64,000 nucleotides of DNA from Ditylenchus dipsaci (Eukaryota > Nematoda > Chromadorea > Rhabditida > Anguinidae): assembly GCA_004194705.1 (NCBI GenBank), contig SADC01001036.1, positions 372,001-436,000 on the forward strand, in the 5' to 3' direction. Positions 42,816 through 54,218 of the stretch are shown here, in pieces. The number at the start of each line of letters is the position of its first letter. The stretch's first letter is position 1. The translations under genes and the position numbers were made by a program. The notes beneath the pieces are model-generated. The model made no database searches. It saw only the letters and a list, made by a program, of their open reading frames with translations, and was not told the DNA's origin.

Positions 42816-42951
42816 TTTGAAGCCACTAAATTAAAGAGACACTTTCTTGGAGCATTAAATCTTTTAAAATTAACGGGAGGGGCACTTAAAGACGTAGCCA
42901 GAAAAATTTTTCAGAGGGAGGCTAAAGCCCATCTTGAGGTAATTTTAACTA

Positions 42952-43221
42952 CCGTAAATCTTCTAATTAAAGCCCATGGGCTTATATTAGAAGACGTGAC
43001 CCCCCGAAGTCACTTGTGGCATTGTGTTTTAAGCTATGAAAAATCAATCATTTTCAGGCATACAGCCACTCAAAATGTAGCTAAGGAACAGGGCTATATT
43101 TTGAGTGGTCGTAAGCCCGAGAATGTTGGGGTTTTCATGGCTAAAAACACAATGCCACAAATGAAAAATTTCCGGAAATCTTCTAATATAAGCCCATGGG
43201 CTTTAATTAGAAGATTTACGG
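42952..43221. mobile_element. CCGTAAATC-family MITE (TA target)
   Basis: CCGTAAATCTTCTAATTAAAGC at the left and GCTTTAATTAGAAGATTTACGG at the right, TA flanks. GGCATTGTGTTTTAAGC and AAAACACAATGCC pair inside. The open frame 42738-43235 is simply this element read through. Confidence 0.82.
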
Positions 43222-44434
43222 TAAATCGTTTTTGATCTTCACACTATTTTCGATCTACAATTTCTTCCGAAAATTTTTTCATTGAAACTGCAGCCCGGTT
43301 AGCACTACCCTAGATACATCCAAGTTGACGGGCTTAGTTGAGCAAAAACCACTTGTATATTTTCATAGAAGAAGGTGTGTAATAAATTAGAATTAGGATT
43401 AAAACTTAAATTTAAAGTCTGGTGAGAAGATTGGATGACAAGCGAAATTTGGCATTTCAGGTCGCAGATTAAGTCTGCAGTTAACTGTACAGTTAATTAC
43501 ACTTAACTGATGAGAAGGCTCTTTCCCTGCCCTTTAGACCTGGGGAGCCGAATTCACAGTTAACTTTTGCCTGAAGCAGCTGAAATTAACTATAGGCCGT
43601 CGCCTGACCTCAAATTCCAAAATCAGAAAATTACATTTAAATCATGAGTAAAAGAAAGATATGTAATATGCCTTGAGAATTTTTAAAAGCAAATGACAGA
43701 TTTAAAAATAAATGTGACAGATGTTTCCTTTTATTCTTGCCAAGCTTCTTTACACACTTTTGCGAGAACATCAGTCGGGACAATTGAAATCAATGTTATT
43801 GCTCAATAATTTAATGCTACAACTGAAACAAGTGGTCAAATAAACTTAATGTCTTTAAAGTTTTACTAATAGTGGTCAATTGAATAGCCGCAATAAATCA
43901 AATAAAAGTCTGAAGATAGAGTGTAAACACAATCTTGTAGGGCAATCATTCACTCTAGGTAATCAATGAAAAATGAATTACACAAACTCATTAGAAAATT
44001 CCATTTAGAGTAAAATTATAACTGGTGCCCAGCCGAGAACCAGGGGGTTTTCGTCAATATAACAAATTCAAAAAAAAAGGCTGTAAGTACTTTCCCCCGT
44101 CAAATTATTCTTTTACCCTGTTAAATCGTAAAAATTTGTTTCTCTGAAGTATTCCTTCAACTTTTGGGTTTTTTAAGGTTTTGTACAAAGGTATAGCCTT
44201 AAATCTCAGCTTTCTAACGAGCCATTAACCAACTTACTGAAATATTCAAAAATTGAAGAAAAAAGTGTTGTATAGATCAAAGTTTTTGAACAATTTGTTG
44301 CATACAAAGAGTTTTTCTCTATTTTTTTTAAATCTCAGTAAGTCAATTGATAGCTTGTCCGAAAGCTGAGAACCAGGGCTACATTTTGGTATAACAACTT
44401 AAAAAACGATTCGAAATTTTTTTAGGATAAAAAC
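43222..44434. other. Intergenic, no gene recognised
   Basis: AT-rich, no supported feature. Confidence 0.45.
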
Positions 44435-44706
44435 TAGAGTTGTTCAACGGCTAAATAGCCGGCTATTTAGCCGCTAAATAGCCGAAAATAGCCGGCAAAA
44501 TAGCCGGTAAATAGCGGCTATTTAAATAATGAGCTATTTTTAAAAGAAACTAGAAAAAAAATTTAAAAAAATAAGAAAATTTGAAAGAAATTAAGCATTA
44601 ATTTTTTTTATAAATAGCCGATTTTCGGCTATTTTCGGCTATTTAGCCGGCCATATAGCCGGCTAAATAGCCGAAAAATAAATAGCCGGCTATTTCAACA
44701 ACCCTA
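44435..44706. mobile_element. 272-bp hAT-type MITE with AGCCGGCTA array
   Basis: Ends TAGAGTTGTTCAA and TTTCAACAACCCTA; a perfect 8-bp duplication ATAAAAAC (44427-44434, 44707-44714). Both ends run into repeated TAGCCGGCTATTT / AAATAGCCG words, each self-complementary. Confidence 0.88.
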
Positions 44707-44769
44707 ATAAAAACTAAGTCAAAAAATTTGACGGGGTCAAAGAATAATTTTTTTTATTTGAAGACGTGA

Positions 44770-45035
44770 ACGAATAATTTGGCTCTATCCCTCAATGGGG
44801 GGGGTTTGCCTTCGTCCCCCTGCTGTTTTTAGGTCTTTTTAGGCTTTCGGCGAGGTTAGGCCAGCGTATGTTAAGACGGACTCAAAAGTATTTTACACTC
44901 AAATTTTAAGTTCGTCCTAACATACGCTGGCCTACTTTTGCCTGAGCCTTAGCCTAAAAACTCACAAAAAACAACAACAACAGGAGGGACCAAGGCGAAA
45001 AACCCTGCCATTGAGGGATAGGGCCAATTATTTGA
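44770..45035. mobile_element. Fold-back element, family C (GGCCAGCGTATG)
   Basis: TTGCCTTCGTCCCCCTG and GGAGGGACCAAGGCGAAA outer pair; GTTAGGCCAGCGTATGTTAAG and CCTAACATACGCTGGCCTAC inner pair around a loop near 44910. Other copies at 48735, 55279 and 62040; halves at 30146 and 50890. Confidence 0.7.
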
Positions 45036-45669
45036 TGGGGTGAAACAATTTGAGCCATTCGAAAGCCGGTTTCTAAAAAACAAAATTATACAAAAAGTCC
45101 TATCTTAAGATAGAAAAAATTCAACTAAAACCAATTAGGTTGCATAGGCTGAAAACTTGTGAAAACAGGATAGGTAGCAACAGGGAACAAAGGCACTGTA
45201 ATAAAATGGTTGAGCAAACGAAAAAATAAGACGATAGCAAATATTTACTACCCCTTTTTGGTCAGACAACGGGAAGTAGGAACAAAGTTTGTGGGGGAGG
45301 ATACTGGAAAGTTAATCTGCAAGCATATAAAGTTATTGTCCTTCTTCTTATTGGGAGCTACTACTTCTAACCTACAGCAGCAATATATTGGCGAATAAGC
45401 TTCTCTATCTACCTATTGTTGTTGACTCTAAAGTTTAAGAATGCTGCTCGTTTTATGGCAATCAAGTGCTGGTAATGAAAAACATAAATATGGTTTAGAA
45501 ATCAGTTAGCCCACATTTGCAGGTAGAGATTTACAGATCATAAAAATTTAATGTTTTTTGAAAACATTTTCATCCGTATAATTGAATCTGAATCAGAAAT
45601 CATGCAACAAAATTTTGATAGGAATTTGACATCATGGGCTAAACAGTTATGCAAAAATTTTAAAAAATA

Positions 45670-46316
45670 CAGTCGAGTGCCGATATAATGGCACTCCTGG
45701 GGACTGGTCAAGGTGCCGTTCAGGGTGGAACGGAATTCCGATTTCCGTCTTCTGATTTCCGGCACTTTTTCTCTTCCGTTTTCCGATTTCCGAAAAAATA
45801 GGGCGAATTTCGGAAATTTCGGAAGAGAATAGGCACTACGAAATCTTTTGAATTTCTTCCGATTTCCGTCTTCCGATTTCCGGTTTCCGGCAGTTTTTTT
45901 CTTCCGATTTCCGACTTCCGGTTTTGAGAATTTTCTACTTCCGGTTCCAATTTTTGTTCCGACTTTTTTTTGTGTTCCGTTCCAGCCCTGGTGCCGTTAT
46001 ATCGGGAGTGCCGATCTATCGGAAGTATCTTATTTACAACACTATTCAGTCCAAAAGTATCTTTTTTGATATATAGTAAAGAACAGAGCAAGTTTGCAGG
46101 AAATTACGCTCAAATCTGAATTTTTTCAACAAAACTGAAAAGTGCCGTTTTATCGGAGGTTATGTTATTGCTTGTGACTGGCTTTTTAGTAATGTTACTG
46201 CCGTTATATCGGTTGCCGTTATACGGAGGTAAACTTTATTGTGCTTCTCTGTCGGCCAGCCAAATTTGTCCTAAGGTGCCGTTATAACGGGGTGCCGTTA
46301 TACCAGCACTCGACTG
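45670..46316. mobile_element. Pogo/Tc1-like MITE (CAGTCGAGTGCC), interrupted
   Basis: CAGTCGAGTGCCGATATAAT and CCAGCACTCGACTG ends with TA on both sides (45668-45669, 46317-46318). Internal GTGCCGTTATA words are repeated. Contains the hAT element 45721-45990. Confidence 0.75.
45721..45990. mobile_element. 270-bp hAT-type MITE with TTCCG array, nested
   Basis: CAGGGTGGAACGGAATTCCG at the left and GTTCCGTTCCAGCCCTG at the right; a perfect 8-bp duplication GTGCCGTT (45713-45720, 45991-45998). The body is CTTCCGATTTCCG-type words running in opposite sense toward the middle. Confidence 0.88.
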
Positions 46317-46342
46317 TAACACAAAGACATAAAAATTTCAAA

Positions 46343-46578
46343 TACTGTGTTCCCTCTAATAAAAGCACCCCTGCCTGTCAATTCAAAATCGTGTTTGTGG
46401 CATTGTGTTTTCAACCATTTTTTAAAGACTTCTGTCGTGCAGCTTACCATCCATTTTGTAGGCTGTGAGATGAGCTACTAAGTGAGAGCACTAACTTGTC
46501 TAACAGCAATCTTCGAAAAACAGGTCGAAAACACTATTTTGAATCAGAGGGGAGCCTATAAGAGAGGAAATATGGTAA
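46343..46578. mobile_element. Degenerate CCGTA-family MITE
   Basis: CTGTGTTCCCTCTAATAAAAGC and AGAGAGGAAATATGG ends, with inner GGCATTGTGTTTTCAACC, as in the 33575 and 42952 elements. Confidence 0.5.
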
Positions 46579-48734
46579 GGAGCCATTTTTTCAGAAATTA
46601 AGGTGAAGAATTTAAGATTGGTCAAAAATTTCATCCCACTTGAGCAAAACTTCTTAAAACAAGAAAAAGGCAGTCTAGAGTTTTTTAAACTGAAATTTGA
46701 GACACTGAAGAACAAAAGTTAAGCATCCATTTCAAAAGCATGACAAACTTAGAACATTACAACAAAAAGTATTAAACAACATTAAGCTCTAGAAAATATG
46801 CTTCTTGATACACACCTAACTACACAATAACCACTACCAATATTTTATGCTAAAGGCTGTAGCTATTGCGCCCAAGAGGTAACAATGAATATAAAATTAG
46901 TTGGTGAGTAGCCAGTAAAAGAGTACTAAATTTCAGCTTTCACTTTTAAAAAGCTTGTGAAATGTTTTATGCTCTACTTTTATCTTATTTTTTTTTCAAA
47001 TTTATAAAAATTTCGGTGCTAGTGTAATCAAGGCAAAGAAATTGTCCAGTCTGCACAGTATGCTAGGAAAAAACATTCGGCACTTTTCAAGATGAAAGAC
47101 CTGTGGCCTAAATGCGGTAATTAAAAAAGATCTAATAAATAGCATAAAACATAAGTCCCTAGACTGATTACAGATTATTAAAAAATATGTCACGTTTTTT
47201 TCTAATAATTATGACTCAAAACGAGAAAAAAGGTCTATTGATTCTGAAAAGGCCATTGTATTTGAGTATTACTCATCCATCTATCTATCATTAGCGCCAC
47301 TACTAAAACATGTTAGCTAACAGCCCAAAAAAAGAAAAAGGAAACCATAAAGCAAGGATAAGTGTGCTGCAGACCAGCAGAAAAAGGATGTTGGCACTTG
47401 GCCGATTTTAGCAGTAGTAGTAGCCGGGAGGAAGAAGAAGAAGTCACAACCATTATTTTATTGCTGGCTCCTTTGTGTGTGTGCAAATTTTTAGTGCTAA
47501 CCTATGTATCTTTTGCTGCAGTAATTTGAGCTAAAGAAGAGCTAGGCTCAGCTTCTACTCCAAACTCCGCCTATTTTATCCCTAACTCAAATAAAAAATG
47601 ATTTTCGACAAAAGAGGTAGGATTTCCGAATCCGCTGTGGTACTAAGACAGCCTGTGATAAGTATGAATTAGTTAAATTTTTTTCAAATCTGATTTTGAC
47701 GTTTTTGAAGTGGAGTTGATGGCTATATTGAACCTGAGAGAACCAACTGATAACCCGACACTCCACAAAACTCCCTAGCCTTTTTTGGGCTGAACTTAGC
47801 CCCGCACTCCCACTCAATTGCACACCGTCCCTCTCCCCCAGCCAATCGACAGGGGAGAGCCGAGGCAAAAAAATTTTACAATTTTTTTAGAGGACACGTT
47901 ATAAATAAAGTGATATATAGCTAAATTAGCCAGAAATATAGCTATTGCAAACATCATTTTCACAACATCCTATAAAAAAATTTGCAAAAATATTTTTACT
48001 TCAGTCCCTCCTGTTGATTGATTTGGGGTCGCGGGTTGCGATCGAGCTAAAAATTACAAAAAAAAACAACAGGCGGGACCAAGACAAAAAAACCCCCTCT
48101 TTGTTGGATAAGGCTCAATTTTTCAAAAAAGTGAGTAAACAGAATAAATCTTAATGGTCAAAGAAACGCCTAGTTTTTGTTTCTGAAAAGAAATCCTATA
48201 AAGTCCATCTATTCCCCTTTTTTGCTTCTTTGCAGCAAAGATGGTAGTTGTGGTGGTCATCCGCTGCTGGACATGCATGGACTAACTAATAAGAGGAAGC
48301 AGCCATAAATGTGCTCAGATGTGGAAGAATTTTTAGTGCCAACCTTCCTTTCTATTCCGACCTGCTTCCTTCCTTCCGCCGTTTTGCGGTTGATGCAAAC
48401 GTGTAAGAAAAAAAATTTAATAGAGGATAAAAAGTGGTGGAAACAAGAGATAATTTTTTATTCTGATTAAGAAAAATTTAGTGGCAACTAATTGGAGTGA
48501 CTAACTAAAACTTTAGAAAAGGCAAAACTTTTCTAGAAAAATATTTTTGTGGTGAAACAGAAATAACGTGAAATCAGTTTTCAGCTAAAACTACAGTCAA
48601 CTCTTGATATAACGCTGTTAAACTCTTTACGGTATTTTTTCTACACTTGAAATTTGAAATCCTGCTTTTGGCGTTGTGTCTTTCATTTCCGCCTTTTAGA
48701 GGTTATTTTATCTTATTAGATATAAAATGTGGCC
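46579..48734. other. Intergenic, no gene recognised
   Basis: AT-rich; a loose fold-back near 47585-48135 has GGGAGAGCCGAGGCAAAAAA and GGCGGGACCAAGACAAAAAA-like words. No coding support. Confidence 0.45.
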
Positions 48735-48985
48735 CTCTCCTCAGGGTATTTTTTGCCTTGGTCCCCCTGCAATTTTTTTTGTATTTTTAGGCTCTAAACT
48801 TAGGCGAAAGCAGGCCAGCGCATGTTAAGACAGGCTCAAGCATTTTTCTCGAACTACAAAAAAAGGTGTTAAAGCCGGTACTAACATGCGCTGGCCTACT
48901 TTTACCTAAGCCTGAAGCTTAAAAAATTCAAAAAAAAACCGATGGGGGGACCAAGGCAAAAAACCCCTGATATGGGGATAGGGCC
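48735..48985. mobile_element. Fold-back element, family C
   Basis: Outer TTGCCTTGGTCCCCCTGC and GGGGGGACCAAGGCAAA; inner GCAGGCCAGCGCATGTTAAG and ACTAACATGCGCTGGCCTAC. Compared with the 44770 copy, GTATG has become GCATG on both arms. Confidence 0.7.
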
Positions 48986-49932
48986 GAAAATGCTGTCAGT
49001 CAGAAGTTTAAGCAGAAATTTCTGACGAGCGGCAGACCATAACCCTCCCCAGAGATCATTTTACCTACACCGTTTTTATATTATAATATTTTGAAAAAAT
49101 ATCTGGCGGGGATTGAGGAGCGGGGTGGTTTGAGGCTATAGCTCCGGCAGCCACTTCCTGCTCACGCCCCTGGTCTCAGTTCTCTAATACGTCAGATTTT
49201 AAGTGCGGATTTTTTCGAGGTGGCGTCATAAAGAGAGTTAAATGCTATAACAGAATTTCAAATTTCATAAAATCATTGACTGTAAAACTCAAAATCAGTT
49301 GCATACCTTTTATTGACTCAGAGTCATATTTATTTCATTAAATCCCCAACAAAGGCAGGATATTGGAGAAACTAATGCACAATAGTTTTATGAGCTGTTC
49401 CCACACATGTCTACTCAAATTTGAATGGAATATAGGAATAATAGAAAGTGAAGTAAAGAAATAGACATGAATTGAATTGATCATTTTGGCATTAGGCAGT
49501 CTTTGCCACAGGATTCAGCCTGCTACTAACTAGCAGAGCTGCTCATCCACACCACTTTCTCAGCCAGATTCATTTTATAGCCTGCAGAAGAAGAAAGTGT
49601 AATTGAATTGGACTGGAGTTGCGCACCAGTTAATCCCATCAAAAAGCTGGCCTGTTGGTCATTTGGGGATTTTCAAAGTAGTCTCTATAAAGTTTTCTTA
49701 GCTTTTTTAGCAGTAAAATTATTCAGAAATAGGCGATAAAATATTGCTGAATTTTTTCAGAAGTATTTGGGCTTGAAATTCACTAAAAAAATCGACTAAA
49801 ATATTGGTCTAATTAGCTAACAAGGGAACATAATGTCACCACGATTTTGAAAACCCCAATATACCATTCGATGTGATAATTAGAAAAAAGCGAATTATAA
49901 AAGGCGACACGTCTGTACGCCATAAAATGATT

Positions 49933-50115
49933 TTACCTACATTTTTTCTCAGTTTCAAAAAGACCACAAACACAATCTTGTTCGGCGTAAAATTTTGAGA
50001 AAATACGCACCAAAGTGACCAACAGTAATAGTAATAAAATGACTGCCCATAGCAAAAATCCTCCGATTAAAAGGCTAGTAAAGCATTCAAAAATCACGAA
50101 AAGGACTAAGGCCAT
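49933..50115 (-). CDS. Possible small membrane ORF or first exon, 60 aa
   Basis: Begins at a real ATG (50115). MALVLFVIFECFTSLL is followed by a long hydrophobic run (LLWAVILLLLLLVTLV), then a short polar end with two cysteines. A GTAAAA donor-like site overlaps the stop (TGTAG|GTAAAA), so it could be a first exon. No family recognised, and a chance hydrophobic frame in T-rich DNA cannot be excluded. Confidence 0.25.
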   Translation of the reverse strand: MALVLFVIFECFTSLLIGGFLLWAVILLLLLLVTLVRIFSKFYAEQDCVCGLFETEKKCR

Positions 50116-51184
50116 ATTTGAAATTCACGTTTTTCGAGATTTTTCAATTCTTTGCCATCATTTTTATCCCAAATTTTTGGGCTTTGAGCCGAGCACTCAA
50201 GTAATTTCGTTAAAACTAGAGATAGAAAAATGCCTTCAGGCGGATTTCGTGGTCAGCTTTTGCTCTCTTGTACTAATCGGGGTCAGGGTCAAGGTTTTTA
50301 ATGTCGATCAGGGTGGGAGTCGAATTGTAATGAGTCGAGGTCGGGGATGTGAGGAAGTTTCAAGCAGGGTTTCGGGTCTGTTTTTCGGCCGAAATCAGCT
50401 CAGGGGGTCAGGCACGAGCCGTTTCTGTGGCTAGTTAAAACTCACTTACTGACTATCTAATAAGAACAAACCCTCTCGTCGGATTAACGACTATTTAGGT
50501 TTGAAAAAGTGGTCTCGTTAGGGCAGTGGGAAAATCTTCGGGTTTTTTTGGTTAACCTACTGCTCCACCCACTTTTAACAAGCGTGTTAAGCGTATACAG
50601 GGTAGCTATTTTCAGAATTTCGTGCAGGCTAGGAAATTGCAAAGAAAATAAAAAAAATGTTTCCCCTGCAAAAAGTTAAGAAAAGTTTTCAGTCAAAATA
50701 TTTTTTGAACCTGTTTTTTTTTCATTTTTTGAGAGACTTTTGTTAAACACTTTAAAGGACCTCTATATTCTCAGGTTAAAGCATTTTCTGGTGCAGTTTT
50801 TTCCTCTCTTATGAGTAGTGTAAACTTTTCCGCGAACAAACGGCCAGAACACACACAATCATGTATTTAGAGTTTTGGTGATTTTTCTTATCAGCCTTAG
50901 GCAAGAGTAGGCCAGCATATATTAGAACTTAAAGGTCGCATATAGGATATTCCATTTTAACAAAACATTGAAAAATTGCAAGGTTTCCTTGAGTCAGAGT
51001 CCGAAAATCCTGCCTGTACCCTAACTGTTCACTGAAAAATGATATTTATTGCACCCTTTTATTTCCATAAATAAAAATACATTTAAAATCCAATACTTAA
51101 TTCATATATCTTTTTTTGTAAAATAGCATTTTTTGTGATAATTCAGACCATTCGAAAATCATAATTCTAAAAATTTCTAACAAT

Positions 51185-51403
51185 TCAAGAAACATTTGAT
51201 TCATGATTATTCAAAAGAAGTCGCATCTCTTCAGGAATAAACTGGTTTTTACCGGTGATTCGTCGCCAAAATTTCTGCAAAAGATTTTTCAAAAAAGAGT
51301 ATGCATATGTCGAAATTTTTTTAAAAGTATTTATTTTGGTCTGGTTCTGTTTTTCCTCTATTTCATCTCCATCATCTGAAAAAGATATTGTAATATTTTT
51401 CAC
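51185..51403 (-). CDS. Possible short exon/ORF, about 72 aa, unknown
   Basis: Open frame with coding-like composition: an acidic ISFSDDGDEIEEKQNQTK, then a basic stretch KFWRRITGKNQFIPEEMRLL, ending in TGA. The first in-frame start-like codon is GTG, not ATG. An acceptor-like GGAGCAG lies a little upstream, so it may be the last exon of an otherwise unseen gene. No domain recognised. Confidence 0.3.
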   Translation of the reverse strand: MKNITISFSDDGDEIEEKQNQTKINTFKKISTYAYSFLKNLLQKFWRRITGKNQFIPEEMRLLLNNHESNVS

Positions 51404-51726
51404 TTGCGTGACTTTAACATTTCTGCTCCATCAAAGAACATGGAGGGATTAAATCACACCGTTTTCTCAAATACCATAATAAAAATAAGGCGCTAGTGTC
51501 ATGTAAATTTACCATCAACCTCCACCCTACACACACAATAATTTAGGCTTAAACCGGTAGGTTTATGGCATGGTCATTACTAGTGAGGATTTTTTCGAAG
51601 AAAACAGTTGAAAAATAGTGGCTTTAGGAACCCCTAGGAATTATTGCAGGAAGGAAGAGAAAAAAAGGTTTTACTGCACTAGCTTAAAAGTGGGAGGGCT
51701 TAGGCTTAGCTACTTACAATTAAAAG

Positions 51727-51806
51727 GTGGCCTCCATGGAGCAATGCGTAAGCGTTTTCACTTTTAGGCCCAAAATGGTGTTGCAGGTTCGGTCCCACGT
51801 AATGAC
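51727..51806 (+). repeat. tRNA-derived SINE-like sequence
   Basis: GGAGCAATGCGTAAGCG (A-box-like) and GTTGCAGGTTCGGTCCCAC (B-box-like) are spaced about 45 bases apart, as in tRNAs. Related to 4310-4375. It does not fold into a full cloverleaf. Confidence 0.4.
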
Positions 51807-52229
51807 ATGCTATTTATTTTGGCCTGTTTGACCAGAATATTTGCTTATCTCGCCCCAAAAGTCAAAATAGGTGACTTTTCTGTGTATAAAAATGCAAAAA
51901 GCCATTTAAGCAATTTTGCTTATTTTTGACCTAAAATACTGATTCGGGCGCTTTGCTACTGCGTACCACGAATCCGACAAACAAAGCTGACTAAAAATGA
52001 AAAAAGACAGATATACCTAAAATACACCCATTTCTTCTATGTATCTTTTTTTTTTGGTATTTTGAAAATATTTTGCTTCATCTTAGCCGCCGTGATTTTT
52101 TACACTCCACGTTTTAGAGCTAGAGTGTGTTAAGCTTAATTTAAATCCTTGAAAAAAAACATGGGGATAAAACAGTTTTTTAGGAGGGGTGCGAACAAAT
52201 ATAAAGCCCCAAATTTGTACATTATTTTA

Positions 52230-53018
52230 CTAACCTTTGCCAATTTCACTTTTTTCATTAGCTGTTTCAGGACCCATAATCTTGGCTATGTCAACACCTT
52301 CCAGCAGACCTGGTGGTACTTGGAAACCAAGCTTTTTCTTTAATGTCTTAACTCCTTCTAAAATACCCTCTATAACAAAGTTTATGACTTTAACTACACC
52401 GGCTCCATAACCATATGCTGACAGCTTTGTAATGTAGATTTCATAGATTTCCTTGTCCGTTATTTCTTCCAGTGGTTCGCCCTCTGTTTCCATCTGTTTA
52501 ATGGCTTTTTTGAAAATCAGCTCTATCATTCTCTCACTTTTGACAGCATCTGATGCCCACCACGAGCTAAATGTTTTGTTCCGCATTATATTGGCAGTCA
52601 ATGTTCCAAGGGTGAAGCTGTAAATTTCGGTGGGTGTGTTTGTCATGATGGAAATAATTCTCTGCCAAGCTTCATTTACAAAACCGATTTTGGCCAGTGA
52701 AAATACAGGAAGCCAGGTTATAAATCCTAGAAAAGAGCCGATGCCCATTGAACTGGTGGCGAAAGAGGAAGTTTTTCCAAGAGTCATGGCTAGCTTGATT
52801 CTGCGTCTCACAAACTCTTTGTACACATCTTCATTTGTTACTTCTTTTAAAGGAAGGTGCAATTTTTCAACTAATTCTGATTTTATTGCATCAAAGTGCT
52901 CGTCGGTGGGCTTAGCATAGAAGCCAGACTGAGTCTTAAGCAGAAAGGCTGCTTTAGTGTATCTCTGTATTTTGGATATTTCCATGGGAATCATAGCTCC
53001 AGCGGTTGATGTAGCCAT
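52230..53018 (-). CDS. Hypothetical protein, 262 aa
   Basis: Uninterrupted frame from ATG 53018; a second Met follows at residue 12 (MEISKIQRY). Charged helical regions (EHFDAIKSELVEKLHLPLKE, VYKEFVRRRIKLAM) flank a hydrophobic centre (SSMGIGSFLGFITWLPVFSLAKIGF) that may contain one or two membrane-associated helices. The C-terminal part is again helical and Lys/Glu-rich (KAIKQMETEGEPLEEITDKE). No signal peptide and no family recognised. The end GGCAAAG|GTTAGTAAA looks like a splice donor, so a further short exon after TTTTCAAG at about 52160 is possible. Same strand as, and 1.2 kb downstream of, the gene at 54219-58422. Confidence 0.6.
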   Translation of the reverse strand: MATSTAGAMIPMEISKIQRYTKAAFLLKTQSGFYAKPTDEHFDAIKSELVEKLHLPLKEVTNEDVYKEFVRRRIKLAMTLGKTSSFATSSMGIGSFLGFITWLPVFSLAKIGFVNEAWQRIISIMTNTPTEIYSFTLGTLTANIMRNKTFSSWWASDAVKSERMIELIFKKAIKQMETEGEPLEEITDKEIYEIYITKLSAYGYGAGVVKVINFVIEGILEGVKTLKKKLGFQVPPGLLEGVDIAKIMGPETANEKSEIGKG

Positions 53019-54218
53019 CTGAATTGATGTTTTTGATTGTGTATTGTGTATTTATTGGCCTTTTCGATATGTTTTGATACTTTTTTATAAAATGGGAGTG
53101 AAAAAGCTTTAAAGTGACAAACATTCATCTTTGAGTATTTGGTAGAAACTACGTAACTCACGTCAACCGGGATTAAAAAATATTATTTTGCAGGTGGAGG
53201 TAGAAAAGTGAAGGAGATTTGGGGATTAGTAGGGTACATACTGACCTGCGACATAACTTTTTTTAAAAATACATATAGAGGCTTATTTTATGTCACGGTT
53301 TATGTAAAAAAGGATGTAAAGTATTCAAATAAGCAGACATCGACCTTAATAAAGACAATTCCAACTAGGCTTGAGATTTGCCTTGAAACGGGAAACGGGA
53401 TTGAATTTTCAAAAATTCTAAAGAAAAACGTGATTTGAAAAAAAAACAATAACGACAATAAAAAACAATAAGGGCGGAGCTTAACGCCCTTCCATAAAAT
53501 ATAATCAACATCTTGAAATATAATCAACATCTTCCTTTTTGTTCGAAATTGGCCCTCTTTTGGTTCATTTCCATCCCAATAAATCCCTTTGAAAATGGTC
53601 GAAATTGGTATTTTGGGTGGTAGTAGTAAATAAGACAAGTTTTTGCCCTTCAAAAATACCGCCTTTTGCCCTACATATAGTTATAAAAATAAGCCCATAG
53701 GTACAGGAGGGTGTTAAGCTCCGCCCCTTTTTAAGCCTCAACCTATAAGGCCTATAATGTTTCGCGAAATAATATATCATTTGTATGATATATGGAGATA
53801 TTATAGGCCCTATAGGTATAGACTTGAAAATAGACTTGCCCTTCCATACCTATGGGTATCTTTAAACCTATTTCTTTAAAACTGCACCATAGTTATAGGG
53901 TGCAAAAAGAGGCATCCTTTGAAGGGTAAAAACTTGGTTTATGTATTACTGGTTGTCCCGAAACTCAATTTTTTTTATCGACCAGAACTCAAAAATAATG
54001 TCTTTTTGAGCTTTTGAGGCGATTTTAGGTCGATATATGGTGTTTGGGAACATAAAAAAATTTGATTGGGGGGGGGGGTAGTATATGGAAGTGCCGCGAT
54101 AAGCTCTAGGACATCCATGAGAAATATTGGACATTTAGCAGATATTTTTTTGGAATCACCTGGTTGGCAACAGCAGCAACTGGCATAAGATACCATGAAT
54201 TAAACTGTACTATTAAGT
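53019..54218. other. Intergenic between two minus-strand genes; family A-related fold-back
   Basis: 53500-54110 contains ATAATCAACATCTTCCTTTT and, further right, TTATCGACCAGAACTCAAAAATAATG and TAGGTCGATATATGGTGTTTGG, as in the 35583-36257 element. The central hairpin module is missing. Confidence 0.45.

Noticed and set aside
42738..43235. 165-codon open frame, the longest on the plus strand
   Set aside because: Its second half is the TA-flanked MITE 42952-43221 read through, and no domain is visible.
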